The notes under the pieces: model-generated
Database searches by the model: none
What the model saw: only the letters and a program-made list of their open reading frames with translations
Told to the model about the DNA's origin: nothing
Translations under genes and position numbers: made by a program
NCBI GenBank assembly: GCA_948144175.1
Contig: CANXME010002522.1
Coordinates: 124,001 to 188,000, forward strand
Source: Closterium sp. NIES-65
Lineage: Eukaryota; Streptophyta; Zygnematophyceae; Desmidiales; Closteriaceae
Reading direction: 5' to 3'
DNA: 64,000 bases
Shown here: positions 1-14,800 of the stretch, one piece after another
Layout of the letters: every line of letters starts with the position of its first letter
Position numbering within the stretch: position 1 is the stretch's first letter

Positions 1-2916
<2,916 letters not shown>

Positions 2917-3360
2917 GTGAGAAGAGGAAGGGGTTGAGAGGGGTTGGAGGTGGTTGGAGGGGGTTTGATGGGGCTGGGGGGTGAATTCCAGAGGTGCATT
3001 TAATGGCAGCACCTTCCAGCCATTTTTCTTGCTGTTAATGCCCCCTTTCCCTCCCCTGTTTTTTATTCTTTATCGTGGCCCAAGTTTTCTCCTTTGTGTG
3101 GTGTTGTGTGTCAGCACCAATGCCTACCAGCTAGCTCTCTTGTTTACGAGCCTTCTTTCCCTCTTATCTTGGTCTAATGCTTCCTCTTTCCCATGCCCCA
3201 CGTTCCTCGTGGTGTGTTGCGTGTGTCAACACACCGCCTACTGCCTTCCTTCGATGCTCATATCATATCCCTCTCCTTCCCTGCACTCCCTTTCCTGTTG
3301 TTCCCCACGTCTTCACCCATTCACAGGGCCCCTCGTCATCGTGTGTTGTGTGTCAGCACA

Positions 3361-3419
3361 CTTTTGAGTCGACTCAAAAGCCCCTCGTCATGGTGTGTCT
3401 GCTTGAGTCGACTCAAAAG
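3361..3419. repeat. Two palindromes between direct repeats
   Basis: A perfect CTTTTGAGTCGACTCAAAAG lies at 3361-3380. A left-shortened copy lies at 3402-3419. Each is followed by the direct repeat CCCCTCGTCATGGTGTGT, which is also present before the first palindrome (about 3329). Confidence 0.93.
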
Positions 3420-3795
3420 CCCCTCGTCATGGTGTGTTGTGTGTCAGCACACTGCCTACCAGCCTGTGTGCTCTTTGCTCATATGCCTCCCCTTCTCGCT
3501 CCTGTTGTCCATGTCTCCACCCCCACCCCATGACAGGGTCCCTCCTCGTGGTGTGTTGTGTGTCAGCACACTGCCTACCAACCCCCTTCCTCTTACCTCG
3601 TTGCACAAACTTCTTGGAAGGTTCCCACCCAAGAATCTGCATGGAAGGTTCCTGCTCAGGAAGCTGCCTGGAAGGTTGCTTCGTTGCAGCTGCAGCCACG
3701 CAGCAACAGATCTCCATCCTGGTGAGAGGAGGTGATAGGAGGGAAGAGGAGGAGGAGAGGAGTTGCTTTGGCAGCAGTGATTATTCAACGTCCCA

Positions 3796-3841
3796 GCTCT
3801 TGGGGCGTCTTTTGAGACGTCTCAAAAGGCTCTTGGGGCGT
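3796..3841. repeat. Palindrome with ACGT centre between 13-bp direct repeats
   Basis: CTTTTGAGACGTCTCAAAAG at 3809-3828 is flanked by GCTCTTGGGGCGT at 3796-3808 and 3829-3841. The arms match the TCGA-centred family, but the centre is a different self-complementary tetranucleotide. Confidence 0.93.
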
Positions 3842-3984
3842 TGGGGTGATGACCATTAGAGTATGCAATAGGGATCACTGGGATAGGCAACAAAGTTCGA
3901 TGGGTGATAGGCGACAGGAGTGATTGTGACAGTGGAAAGCAGTCATGATGCTGCAGGAGAGACAGGATAGCTGTGATGGCAGAA

Positions 3985-4015
<31 letters not shown>

Positions 4016-4435
4016 AAGCAGCAGAAGCAGCAGAAGCAGAACGGCAGCAAAGGGGTTGGGGAACGTTGGTGACGCGGGATCAGTACACAGGTTCGCGCTC
4101 AGTCTCTATACGGCTCCATTTCCCTCGGCTCGTAGTCTCTACATTGCATCACCCTTGGCAGTCTGTCTCTATACAGTCTGTCTCTATATGGGGACATCGG
4201 ATCAGTTCTCAGCTCCCGTTCGCGCTCAGTCTCTATACGGCTGCATTTCCCTCGGCTCGTAGTCTCTACAGTGCATCACTCTCGGCAGCCTCTCTCTATA
4301 CGTTTTTTGCCTTGCCCGACAGTTTTGACACACACACACGGTCTTTCAACAGAACCCACTTGGAGATGCTGAGTGCACCTGGAGGGGGGGGAGGGAGGGG
4401 ATGGGCATGGAATCAAGATTGGATGGTGCTCTTTT

Positions 4436-4520
4436 AACGTCGGCGCACGGGAGGGATTGGTTACCCGAGGAGGCTTGTTTTGAGTCGACTAAAAAAAACG
4501 TCGGTTGGCTACCCGGTGAG
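4436..4520. repeat. Eroded palindrome between imperfect direct repeats
   Basis: TTTTGAGTCGACT followed by an A run lies at about 4478-4495. The preceding AACGTCGG...TTGGTTACCCG is repeated after it as AACGTCGGTTGGCTACCCG. Confidence 0.75.
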
Positions 4521-5678
4521 ACGTCGCCCACATACTGCAAGAGGATGCCAGGAACTTGGCTACCCGACTTGGCTATACTGCAATTATAAGAAGATGCGCT
4601 GGAAGAGGGTGTGGCTATAAAGAGGCAGGCGCTGTTTTGAAGATGCCGACAGGTGTTCAGCTTGAAGATACCAATATGGTGAATATTCACTCCCCTCCCT
4701 CCGTCCCTGTCCCTTTCCCCTTACCTTCTCTCCCTCCCCCCTTCCCTTCTCCCTTACTTCTCAACGCAATGACGAGCATTCTTGGCATCACCCGTTTCAT
4801 TGGTCTCCATGTCCCCATGTGACAAGATGTGGGTGTGTTCGAGAATTGAGATGTGCATGGCGCACATATTAGGCTGGCACCCGTTTCATGGTCTCCATGT
4901 CCCCACGTGACATGGTGTGGGTGTGTTCAAGAAATGCGCGTGGCGCACGCAACAATTTAGGCAGGTGCAAGCAATAATTTATAGATTGGGAATGTAGCTC
5001 GTTAGGAGTTGACAAAACCCACCATTTAAGATAGGCCTAGGACGCGGGACAAGATAACTGTAGGTCCCTTTACCACATACCTAGAAATTAATTTGAACTG
5101 CACGCTTTGATGCTGATGTGGCTAGCTTAGGCACTAGATGTAGCATTGAATTGAAACTAATTTATGCCCTTCAGTTCAAACTACATTTGTTTCAACTGAG
5201 CATGAGTTGTTACCATACCTACTTGAAACCTGAAACATCAAAACACACCATGGGTTGCTGCTTAGGTTAGCTCTGCAGGAGATCAATTCAGGAAGGGGCA
5301 ACAGGGTAAATCTGTGCACCATAAACAACAATAAACAGGAATGCAGCTGACGCCATCGCACCGGTATTGTCCTGGCAACAAATAAATGAACAGGTTGGAG
5401 TCTTCAAGTCAAGCCGCCATTCCCCTCAAGTCATATCCTTGTGCAAGACAGGACCTTCTGCTAGGTAGTAGCAGCCGCTGATAACTGGTTCTATGAATCT
5501 GTGATTCAGCAATGGCACTACACCAAGAATAAAGTTGAGAGGAGGAACTGCTGCTGTCGCTGCAGTAACCAGGCAACCATCACTCCGATTCAGCCATGAC
5601 AAGAGCTGGCTGTAACCTCCCAAGCCCGGCCTCTCTACCATTCCCCTAGTGCCTGGCATTCTTATGCTGCTGCTGGTG
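4521..5678. other. No gene seen
   Basis: AT-richer sequence downstream of the minus-strand DUF829 gene. I see no conserved coding exon. It probably includes that gene's 3' untranslated region next to 5679. Confidence 0.5.
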
Positions 5679-8275
5679 CTACTGCTTGGGCTGCTGCAAG
5701 CATTTTTCCAGAAACGCCTCCAGCTCTGCCGAGTAAATTTCCGGGAAGGTTCGGTAGTGGTCCACATGCGGTGAGGAGTCGAACCTCTTGAACATGACCG
5801 CGCACCCGCGCGATCTCTGCCGTTGGATGAACGACTCAACAGCCTCTGCGGGAATCACCGTGTCTGCTGTACTGTAGAGATACAGCTGCGGGCACTCGGG
5901 TTGCTCTGAGGCGAGCGTGCTTGTGACTGTATCGAGCTTGCTGTTATCGAGAATCCATGCAGGGAGAGAAAGTGGGAAAGGGGGGAGGATGCAGCAGGGT
6001 AGAATGGGAGCAGCGGAAGGAGGAATTTAGAGAACGGTTTGGAAATGGATGAGTGGAGAAGTGGGATGAGAAGGGGATCAGGGAATGGAGGGAGTCACTA
6101 GGAACAGCAATAATGGGAAACACAGCAGCAGTGACAGTTAAAATCCCGAGAGCCTCGGGATTTTAATCACTGCTGGCATTGATGTGAGCCTCGGGATTTT
6201 AAACACTGCTGGCATTGATGTGAGCCACCTGTGCTGTGATTCAGCAGCAGTGATTATGCAAGCTCACATCAATGCCAGCAATTGCATAAAGCTAAACTGT
6301 CAACAAACACAGGAAGACGTCTACAAGATGAGCAACTTGCAACATGAGATGAGGAAACTGAGACAATGCTGCATGACATCATGCATGCACAATGGCCAAA
6401 AGGGCAAGATGACATGATGTGATATGGCGTGATGTGACAGAACTTTATTGAACATGACGCGATGCAGCATGACACAATGCCTGCAAGTGATACGAGTATT
6501 AATGTACGTGCTTTATGCATGTCAGAGTTTCTCGAAGCATCAACTCACGTCTTGACAACTGGGAGCTGCAGCAACCACGTGAAGAACCTTCGCAGAACGT
6601 TCAGCAACGTCTTCTCCACCGCATCTTCTTCTGCTTTCACCACCTTCTTAACCCCCACTCCCTCCCCCGCTCGCTCTCCCGTCACACCACCCGCACTCCG
6701 CCTCCTCTCCTCCCTCTCCTCCACAACATCCATCTCAGCAGTGAGAGACGCGAAGCCTAGGGAACTGCGATGGTGGTGCTTCAGACCGTCGATCGCGGCG
6801 GGGCGAGTTTCATCTCTCGGCTGTGCCTCCCACTCGCCTCTATCCGTCACTCCCCATACCTTCCCATTCGCCTCCTTCTCAACCCCTTCAGCGCTCCCCT
6901 TCGCAGCGCCGCCGGCGGAGGACGACTCCGCCGCCGTGACTGCTGAGTCAGCAGCAGCGGAAGCTTCCGCAGTCGCCGAAACGTCCGCGCGCCCCGCGCG
7001 GGTGGCGGAGCTGCGCTTCTGCAAGATCGCAGCGGCGAACCCGCGCGCCCACACCTGCGGGTCCTGCTCCAGGATCGGCGCGGAATCCACGACGCATCCC
7101 TTAATCGCCGCGTCGATTGCAGGCTTGCCGTACTTATCATGCAGCCGATTAAGTACCGCTCCGTAGGTCAGCCAACCCGTGTTACTGAAAGTGTGGAACA
7201 TCAGCGTGCGTGGCTCTTTTGGCTCTCCCTGACTCACGGGGGCTGACGTGGCGGATAAGGCCACCTCTGGACCAGCTCCCGAGAGCCACCTGTGCAGCTC
7301 GTCGACTAAACTGTCCACGTGGACTTCCGCCTTCTCCCCGGGTCGGATACTAAGGACGTCCTTAAACGGGATGACGAACGTGATTACGTCGAACCCGCGT
7401 GACGTGTACCACTCAGCGTACCGCCGCAAATGCTTCTGCTGCGCGCCGAGCCATCCTAGCAGCACCACAACCGGCTTCGTGGCTTCTGACGGCGGACCAG
7501 ACCCGTCCAAATCACTAGCTACGCCGTCGCCGTTAGATCTGACGGCTGGCAGGTGCCACTGGTGGAAAGGCTTGGAAGAATGAACGTCGCCGTTAAACGG
7601 ACCGGAGATCGGTAAAGATGACGGCGTTAGGGAGAAAATGTTTCCCAAGGGGAATCCAAAAGGGTTACCGCTCGGGTTACTACCATAGCTTGCTTCGATC
7701 GATCGCGACAATCGCGGAATCGGGAAGTGGGTCGACGATGCGATAAGACGGGAAAGCTGCTGACGTGAAGGCGTGAAAAAACGATTGGACTCTAACGCGT
7801 ACGGAGTGGCCGATCCTGTAAACGTGCTGCCTAAACCTCTGTAGGATACTGGTGGTAGATGATAGGAGGCGGACGCGGCACGAAACGACATAGGAGAGGC
7901 GGCGGTGAGACTAGTTGCCGGGCAAAACGCGGAGGCGGTGGAGGAGGCGGCGGCGGAGGCGGCGGATTGGAGCATCACGGACGAAGCTATCCCTACCCCG
8001 GACGTCTTGAACCGCGATGCGGAAGGATCTGCTACGGCGTGCGTGAAGCGGTGGTGACCAGAGGTAGAGGGAGACGCGGCCATGGCGGAATGGACGAGCA
8101 CGGCGGGGGTCGGAGCGGTGCGACGATCGGGGAGTTCGGAACTGACTGCTGCCGTGGCGACTGCTGCAGCCGCTGCTGCCGCTAGCGTCGGCGCGGCAGT
8201 TGTGGAAACCCGAACGACTAGCTGGCTAGCCATAGCCGATCGGGTCACGGTAAGAGTTGGTCGCGTAGCAAACAC
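5679..8275 (-). CDS. DUF829 / TMEM53-like alpha/beta-hydrolase-fold protein (copy A)
   Basis: Two exons, complement(5679..5940, 6549..8275), with a GTGAGT donor and a phase match, give 662 aa. The conserved core begins near residue 268 (VVVLLGWLGAQQKHLRRYAE). FHTFSNTGW supplies the likely nucleophile Ser near residue 364. Exon 2 supplies the acidic residue (LYSTADTVIP) and the His (SSPHVDHYRTFPEIY) typical of DUF829. The family contains animal TMEM53 and many plant proteins, mostly without an assigned substrate. The first 260 residues are Ala/Ser/Arg-rich and could hold an organelle-targeting peptide. Met 15 (8233) is an alternative start. It is a paralogue of the plus-strand gene at 11.9 kb. 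A region of about 160 residues before the splice site is low in conservation and highly charged. Confidence 0.9.
6124..6235. repeat. Intronic hairpin and tandem 36-bp repeat
   Basis: Inside the copy-A intron, AAAATCCCGAG and CTCGGGATTTT form a hairpin with a 3-nt loop. The arms extend outwards (AGCAGTGA ... TCACTGCT) to about 24 nt. The right arm and following sequence are repeated once at about 6188-6226. Confidence 0.85.
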
Positions 8276-9484
8276 GAAGACGTCCGTCTCGCCTCTCGAC
8301 TCACGATAGAATCAAAGCGGTACTTCCAAGAGCAGGGGTCTCACCAACCCTCCTCCGCGACCTCTCTGGCGTAGTTGACGGGACTCGAGCTGATCAAGGA
8401 GCAAGCTGACCAGCCTTGATTGATGCTTTTACTGCAGTGCAGGGTTATGGGCACAATTCTAATCACAAGGCAAACCTCGCCATGACTGTCCCCCCTCAGC
8501 GAGAATTGCTACATCGAGATTGGTTGGCGGGAAACCCTTGATTCTACGCCCTCATGCTTCGTCGCGGTCTCTGATGGGCCCATTTCATGGAAGGCGCTGG
8601 TGGTCGAACGGCTGTTGGAAATGGTGGCAAATCACAACTGCTGGGCCGTGGACACGTAAGCACGAGCCGACACTCATCCGAAGCTGTGGGCCAGGTGCTG
8701 GGGACCACCAATTGCTGACATGTACAGAACGCGGACTACCACGGCCGCACAAGTCTTGGAGCGGCTGGTGTGGGCGTTCTGACCTGGCTCATGTCTTTAA
8801 ATGCGGAAAATGCTACACGTTGCTATTCAAATGTTGCAGATACGAAAATGCTGCATGCAACAGAAATAACCATGATAACAGATTGTTATTTGGCAAACTC
8901 AGCTGCCATCCTCTTGTGTACGGGAGCCTGCGTGAGCAGACATTGGTAGGAAGAACAGTAGTACTCTCATTCTGCTGTAACTAAACTCTAGCCACAAGGA
9001 GTGCATAAAGTGGAGGCAGGTGAGGAAGGCAGTGGATGGAGGCTACCACAGCCACCCATCCACCCATGCCCCTCTTTTCTACAATTTAACCATCATGCAG
9101 CGTAGATGAATTGTATGCAAATCAAACTCACCAAGGACGATGTCACATCCCGTGCTTCAACAGTACAGAAAAAAGAGATTCTGATTCATCACAGTTGGTT
9201 GACCAAAGACCTTACAAATCTCTACAGTGCTGTTCCTGTACAGTGGCACAGCACAATGCCCCCAAATGCTGCAGTCTTTCATTCAACTCCCTGCTGACAT
9301 CTCGTTGATAACCTGGGTTTTCCTTCTGCGGCTAGGCTGCATAGTGCTCCGTCCCCTTCCCCCCCGAACCTGAAGAGCCGCAGCCACAGCACCTTCAACT
9401 GCAGCACCAGCAGCAGCTTCAGCCGCAGCAGCGCCTCGGTCTACAACATACCTTATCCGCTTCCTGCTGATCCTAAGACTCTCC
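8276..9484. other. Intergenic, no gene seen
   Basis: Lies between the start of DUF829 copy A and the end of the dsRBD-like gene, both on the minus strand. No conserved coding exon or array was recognised. The part next to 8276 is presumably the copy-A promoter and leader. Confidence 0.5.
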
Positions 9485-10204
9485 TCATCCTTCCTGCTTC
9501 ACTACCTGCACATGAACCCCGCCTGAAGGTCCTGACAATGCGCCTAGAGCGTGTGCTGCTGCAGCGTCTTCCTCCTCCCCATTTTCTGTAAGATCCACAA
9601 CAATAAGAGTGCCGTCCTCTCCGCCTTGCACGAACGGCCCGACAATGAAAAATCCCCACCAGGCCACGAAAGCTGCGTCTTTTTCAGCGAGGCCTTTCGT
9701 CGGGCAGGAAATGCCAGAGTAGCTACCCCAATCGTTGGGTAACTCAACGGTGGTCGTGAACGAGGGGCAATGTGATGGTCCATAGCCGGCTGTCGTGTAG
9801 GCGGGCATGCCTTGCAACATGCGGCTGCAGTCGACTTGTAACAGGCCTTTCGCCTCCGCTTTCGCGATTTCCTTCGCCAGCTCTGCTACGCGGTCGGCGT
9901 CTGCAGGCGGGTGTGCGTCAGGACAGGAAACTTTTCCCAGTAACGCATTCCGAAACGCTGCTCGGTAGGCCAGTAGTTGCGCATCCTTCTTCTTAAAGCC
10001 GAGTGGCAGGTGCTCACCCCCAGGCATTCTGTCCCTGGAGATGACCTGGCAAGCTTCAGATCGCCCGCGGAAACTTTTGGAGCCAAAAATGACTTCGAAG
10101 TCCCAATTTAGTAGGTGAGCCGGACCTGTCGGGTTGATGGTGGTTGCCTGCGGTGGCTCCATGCCGAGAGCCGACGCGAGATTGTGTAACAACTGCTGGT
10201 ACAT
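9485..10204 (-). CDS. Protein with two double-stranded-RNA-binding-like domains
   Basis: An intronless frame of 239 aa is counted from the Met at 10204. The frame stays open upstream to 10390, but the extra 62 residues look unlike a domain. Residues about 1-85 begin MYQQLLHNLASALG, continue NPTGPAHLLNWDFEVIFGSK and end in a KKDAQLLAYRAAF helix. Residues about 135-200 repeat the plan: CSRMLQGMPAYTTAGYGPSH, then FTTTVELPND, then a K-x-AEKDAAFVAWW helix. This GP(S)H / beta / beta / KK-A-AA order is that of the dsRBD fold. A short acidic linker and a Glu-rich tail complete it. Such proteins bind structured RNA or act as small-RNA pathway partners. The match is by pattern only, and several usual lysines are absent. 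Confidence 0.6.
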   Translation of the reverse strand: MYQQLLHNLASALGMEPPQATTINPTGPAHLLNWDFEVIFGSKSFRGRSEACQVISRDRMPGGEHLPLGFKKKDAQLLAYRAAFRNALLGKVSCPDAHPPADADRVAELAKEIAKAEAKGLLQVDCSRMLQGMPAYTTAGYGPSHCPSFTTTVELPNDWGSYSGISCPTKGLAEKDAAFVAWWGFFIVGPFVQGGEDGTLIVVDLTENGEEEDAAAAHALGALSGPSGGVHVQVVKQEG

Positions 10205-10390
10205 TGTTACAGTATGAATGCTGGTCGAACGCAATGATTGCCTAGATGCCGTAATCGTGAAAGCTGAGAGCAATGACGCTCCGCGAATCGGACAAGGAGT
10301 CAGGATGAAAAGAGCCGCGATTCGAAATGTCCAATGATTCGACAACACTATAGCGAAGGGATGGAATTTGACCTTATCAATTTGTCGCAT

Positions 10391-11893
10391 AAGGGTATAC
10401 TTCTACCATGCTCGTACAAGCTCCCAATCAGCACGAACAAAGCAGTTTCAGTTTCCTCCAGCTGTGAGTGAGTGCAAACAGAAAATGGGGGATGCAACCT
10501 GGAAAGTGATGATGGGAGGGACGAGGACGGGGGAAAGGCGTGATACTAATGACTATCACGCCTCCCCCCCGTCTCCCGTCATCTCCGTTTGGTTGGGATG
10601 ACGGAGTTAGGTATGGAGGTGGCTAGGGTAGGGTGTGGTGTGGTGATGACGTACATGCGGCAAGAAAATTGTGTAGGGCAACCTTCCGCTGTATAGAGCA
10701 GACCGCTTTAGAACATGGTTTCCAGCTGTATCTGTTCTCTGTAATGTATGCTGGCGGGCGAAAATGGGAAGGAAAACCTTGTAGAGATATCAGTTCTAAT
10801 TTCTCCTCCTCTTTTCAAAAAGCAGTGTGAAAGTGGCGCCAGTCACTTTTTATGATTTCATGTCTGCCTCAAATAGTGGTCTTAATTGCGTCAATCCATG
10901 TTACTGGATTTTTTTCAATACAAATGCTGGTTTGTAATGAATTTCAAGTACTTGCTTATGATATACATCAATACGATTCTAACGTATCGAGGTGTATCAC
11001 ATGAGTTATTACTTCCAGCCGACTGCATTTCTGCTTCTGTAAATTTCCGCCCCGAAGGTGATTGTTTGGCTCAACCTCGTTGTAAGAGCACTTCACGTTG
11101 ATGTCTTCCTGACCGCCCTCGGTAAGGTCGCACGCTTGGTTCACCCTGCACCGAGCCAGCCCTCACGACGTCCTGTCGACCTTCTGCGACCAATTACGAC
11201 CGCGTTAGAGTGGCGTCCCAAGTGTGCTTCGTTTGCGGTCGCGATTCGTACTGGGGGAGCCGCCACACCATCACTAAACAAATCTATCGCAGGAGGGCTC
11301 TTGCCAATCACAAACAGCCTTGAGATCACGGAAACCTTCGTGAGACTGTGCTTGAGGTCGTAGTAACACCTTCATCAGGACTTCGCTAAGGCAAAAACTG
11401 TTCTCCTATCCGATTCAGCCAGTCGCCAGGGCTGTACCTCAGGGCTTGAGTGAGCAAATGGCGGTCTCAAGGGTGTGAGCAACCGCATACCCATCTTGGC
11501 CGACACTTTGTGCGATTCTTGTATCCTCCTGGCGCCTGAGTAGGGGTCGCGCAAAGCTTGCCTACGAAGCGGATTGGGCTTCTAACAGACGATGGAAACA
11601 GCGACTGTCTACTTATCGCTCACGCGAAACCGAATCGCAGAAGGAGAGTTCACCCTGGGTCCGCTGATCGCCAAGCCCTTTCATTCCATTTCTTATTGAT
11701 CAACACCCAAGGGGAAGCGTCGCCATGCGAAACTTGTAGTCGTAGGAACTCTTCTCAGTTTTGTTCGATCTCGTGGCTGCTGTTTGAGCGGCAAAGGGCG
11801 TGGAGAAACGGGATCGGTTGAAGCACTTTACACACCAAAGGCTAGGCGAGGATGAGCCAGAGCAGGCCCTAGGCGGCGGAGGCTGGGCTTGGC
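10391..11893. other. Intergenic between divergent genes
   Basis: About 1.5 kb between the minus-strand dsRBD-like gene and the plus-strand DUF829 gene, so it should hold two promoters. No coding exon was recognised. The stretch 10860-11000 is AT-rich. Confidence 0.5.
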
Positions 11894-14800
11894 GTGTCAG
11901 CAGCTTCGGCAGCGTCGCGATCGAGGAATTTCCGAAGTCTCGGGAACGCCGCGTGCCAGCTCCGGAAACACCGAGGCTACAGAAACATACCTCTCCTCCC
12001 CTCACCAGTAGCCATGCTGACAACGGCTCTAACCGCCATTGCCACAGTTGTTTCCACCCTCCCCGTCATCCGTCGCAAGCTCTCGCTCTACCTCGCCACT
12101 TTCCTCCTCCTCGTTGGCCTTCTCCATCCGCTGACCAGCTCGCTCGGTGACGGCTGGCTGCATGTCGTGTGGAATGGCATGCTAGCACCCACTTATCTCG
12201 CCACCGAGGTTGCCGGTCCGCTTGGCGCGCCGTCGATCGCGCAAGTCGTGATTTCGCTTGTTCTCTCGATTGTTCTGAGTGCGGGCTCGTCGACATCAGG
12301 GTCTATTCCTGAGATCTCGTTCAGGTTTGTGACGCCTGTGCTGCTGTATTTATCGTACTCCGCGCCGACGCTCGTCGCAGCGGCGACAGCGGCCGTCGCA
12401 ACCGTCGCAACCGACGCGATCGGCGCTGATTGTGGCGATTCAGAGAAGCGTCTTGCGTCCGCGAAGCAGAATCAGCAACAGCAACAGGAGCTGCAGCAAC
12501 TTAAGCAGAAGCAGGAGCAACAGGAAGCTGATCCAATGGCGAAAGCGCGAGCATCACCGCCGTGTTTGCCGCTCTTCAGCACTCCCTCATCAGCATCCTC
12601 CTCTTCCTCCTCTCTATCTAACCAGGAAAAGGCTAGCCTTTTAGACAGTAAGAGTGAGAGTGACAATCAGACTCAAAAGGAGAAGCCGCGCGTGATCGTC
12701 CATTATCCCTGCAGCAGCAATGCCGCGAATTGGCCCACAAACGGTCAAACAGAATCCTCTGTCAGCGATCCGTCCGGCACGGTCGCCACAGCAGCGGAAC
12801 TTCCGCTGAAGATCGATGGCTCCGTTAACTTTTCCGTCCAGGGTCGGGGTGAGCGGACTGATTTCGTCAAGATCGATACTTTTCCGTCGGTTCCGTCAGT
12901 GACGCCGTTTTCCCTTAGCGGGGACGCCTCCGCATCGTGGCCCGCGGGGAATAGGGCGATAATGCGAGCGCGATCTGTGGGGAATTGGGGGGAAGCGGCG
13001 GCTTGCGCGGGCGCGGAAGGGGACGGGCGGACGGCTGTGGTGCTGCTGGGGTGGCTCGGCGCGCAGCAGCGGCACATGCGGCAGTATGCCACGTGGTACA
13101 ACGCGAGGGGTATCGATGCGATCGGGTTCGTCATTCCGTTCACCGACATATTCAGCGTCAGGGTGAGTGACTGTCGCGAGAGTGACTTTAGCCAGACCGT
13201 TTTTGTAACGAGAGTGGTGGTACCGTGAGTGAGAGTAAATTACTATCTGATCAAGATGCCGTTCCCTACTGTGCTTTCGCTATTACCTTATATCGCTTAC
13301 TTTTTTCGCATGTTACTCGCAGCTTGGCGAAAAGGCGGAGCTGCATGTCGACGATCTGGTCACGGAGCTTGAGAGATGGCTCCTCGAGGGCGCGAATCGC
13401 GGAGGGACGCACGGCGCGATTCACGGCGGGCTGGGCGGCGGCGGGCGCCGCACGCTGCTGTTCCACACGTTTAGCAACACGGGATGGATCGCATACGGCG
13501 CGGCGCTGCTGCGATTGCAGCGGAAGTACGGGAAAGAGGCAGTGGATGGGATTATAAAGGGGTGTGTCGTGGACTCCGCGCCTATACTGGAAGAAGATCC
13601 CAAGGTGAGATCCGGGGAAACATTTACCAGACTGTGGAAGTCCTTATAGCGAGGATGAAGATCGATTTTAAGATCGGTCGTGGGCTCCGCACCTAGAGAA
13701 AACAGACTCATTTTGTGACGAACGATGTGAGGGTTTTCAGGGTAGTAGTTAGCGCTCTTAGAAAACAGACTCATTTTGTTCACTCTCTCCCCGTCTCAGA
13801 AGTCGTCTCAAGGGACGTCTCAAAAGTTTTCAAGGTGGTAGCTAGCTAGCGCTCGCTCACACGGACCATTGTTCACTGTCTCCCCCTCCCACTCTCCCTC
13901 CCCCATCCCCGCCCCCGCCCCCCTCCCCACCTCTGCGGAACAATTCGAGGTAAGAGTTGACCCCGGCCAGGTCTTGATGCCTTCGGAACTCACGCCTGCA
14001 CCCGCACCTGCACCCGCACACTCCCACCCGCACCTGCTCCCATCTGGCAGGCTGGATACCAGTAGTTCCCTTTTCGCCCTTCGATCGTTTGCCTCGCCCG
14101 TGGTACCCTTTTCTCCACTCTTCCATCCCCCATCACGTCTTTCCCTCTCGCCCTCCCCTCTTCCCCCCTCCCCCTCCCCTCCTGTGCCGTTCCCCTCCCT
14201 GTTCCGGTGCACTCCTGCAAACCCCAAGGTGTGGGGGCACGGTTTTTCAGCAGTCATTTTGCAGAACTGCAGTGCGCAACGCGCATGGACTCCCTTGTCA
14301 TTAACTCCTTCTGACTCCTTATTCCCCTCCTTTCACTGCCATATCTCCCCGCCAACCCCAAGGTGTGGGCGAGCGGATTCTCAGCGGCCATTCTGCAGAA
14401 GCGCAGTGCTGCAACGCGCATGGGCTCCCTTGTCATTGACTCGGTCGTCGGCTGCTCCCAGCTCAAACCCGCCCTGACTCCCCTGCTCCCCTCCCTTCCC
14501 CACCGTCTGTGCCCCCAACCCCAAGGTGTGGGCGAGCGGTTTTTCAGCGGCCATTCTGCAGAAGCGCAGTGCAGCCACGCGTATGGGCTCGCTTGTCATT
14601 GACTCCTTAAGCTCCTTAGCCTTCCCCACCTCCCTCTCCCTCCCTTCCCCCACCACCTCTGCCCCTTATACACAGGTGTGGGCGAGCGGATTCTCAGCGG
14701 CCATTCTACAGAAGCGCAGTGCAGCAACGCGCATGGGCTCCCTTGTCATTGACTCGGTCGTCGGCTGCTCCCAGCTCAAATCCGCCCTGCTCCAAGCCAG

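Larger units (their letters stand above)
2917..4440. other. Repeat-rich stretch, no certain exon
   Basis: Contains five diverged copies of a segment reading GTGTGTTGTGTGTCAGCACA (near 3100, 3210, 3340, 3430 and 3550). Palindromic junctions lie at 3361, 3402 and 3809. A CAG/GAAGCAG run lies at 3970-4040, and a direct repeat of about 90 bp at about 4079-4165 and 4199-4290. A short exon-like piece at about 3690-3720 has an acceptor and a GTGAGA donor and could continue the RING gene. Confidence 0.6.

Noticed and set aside
8520-8984. 154-codon plus-strand frame upstream of DUF829 copy A
   Set aside because: No domain, ordinary composition, probably chance.
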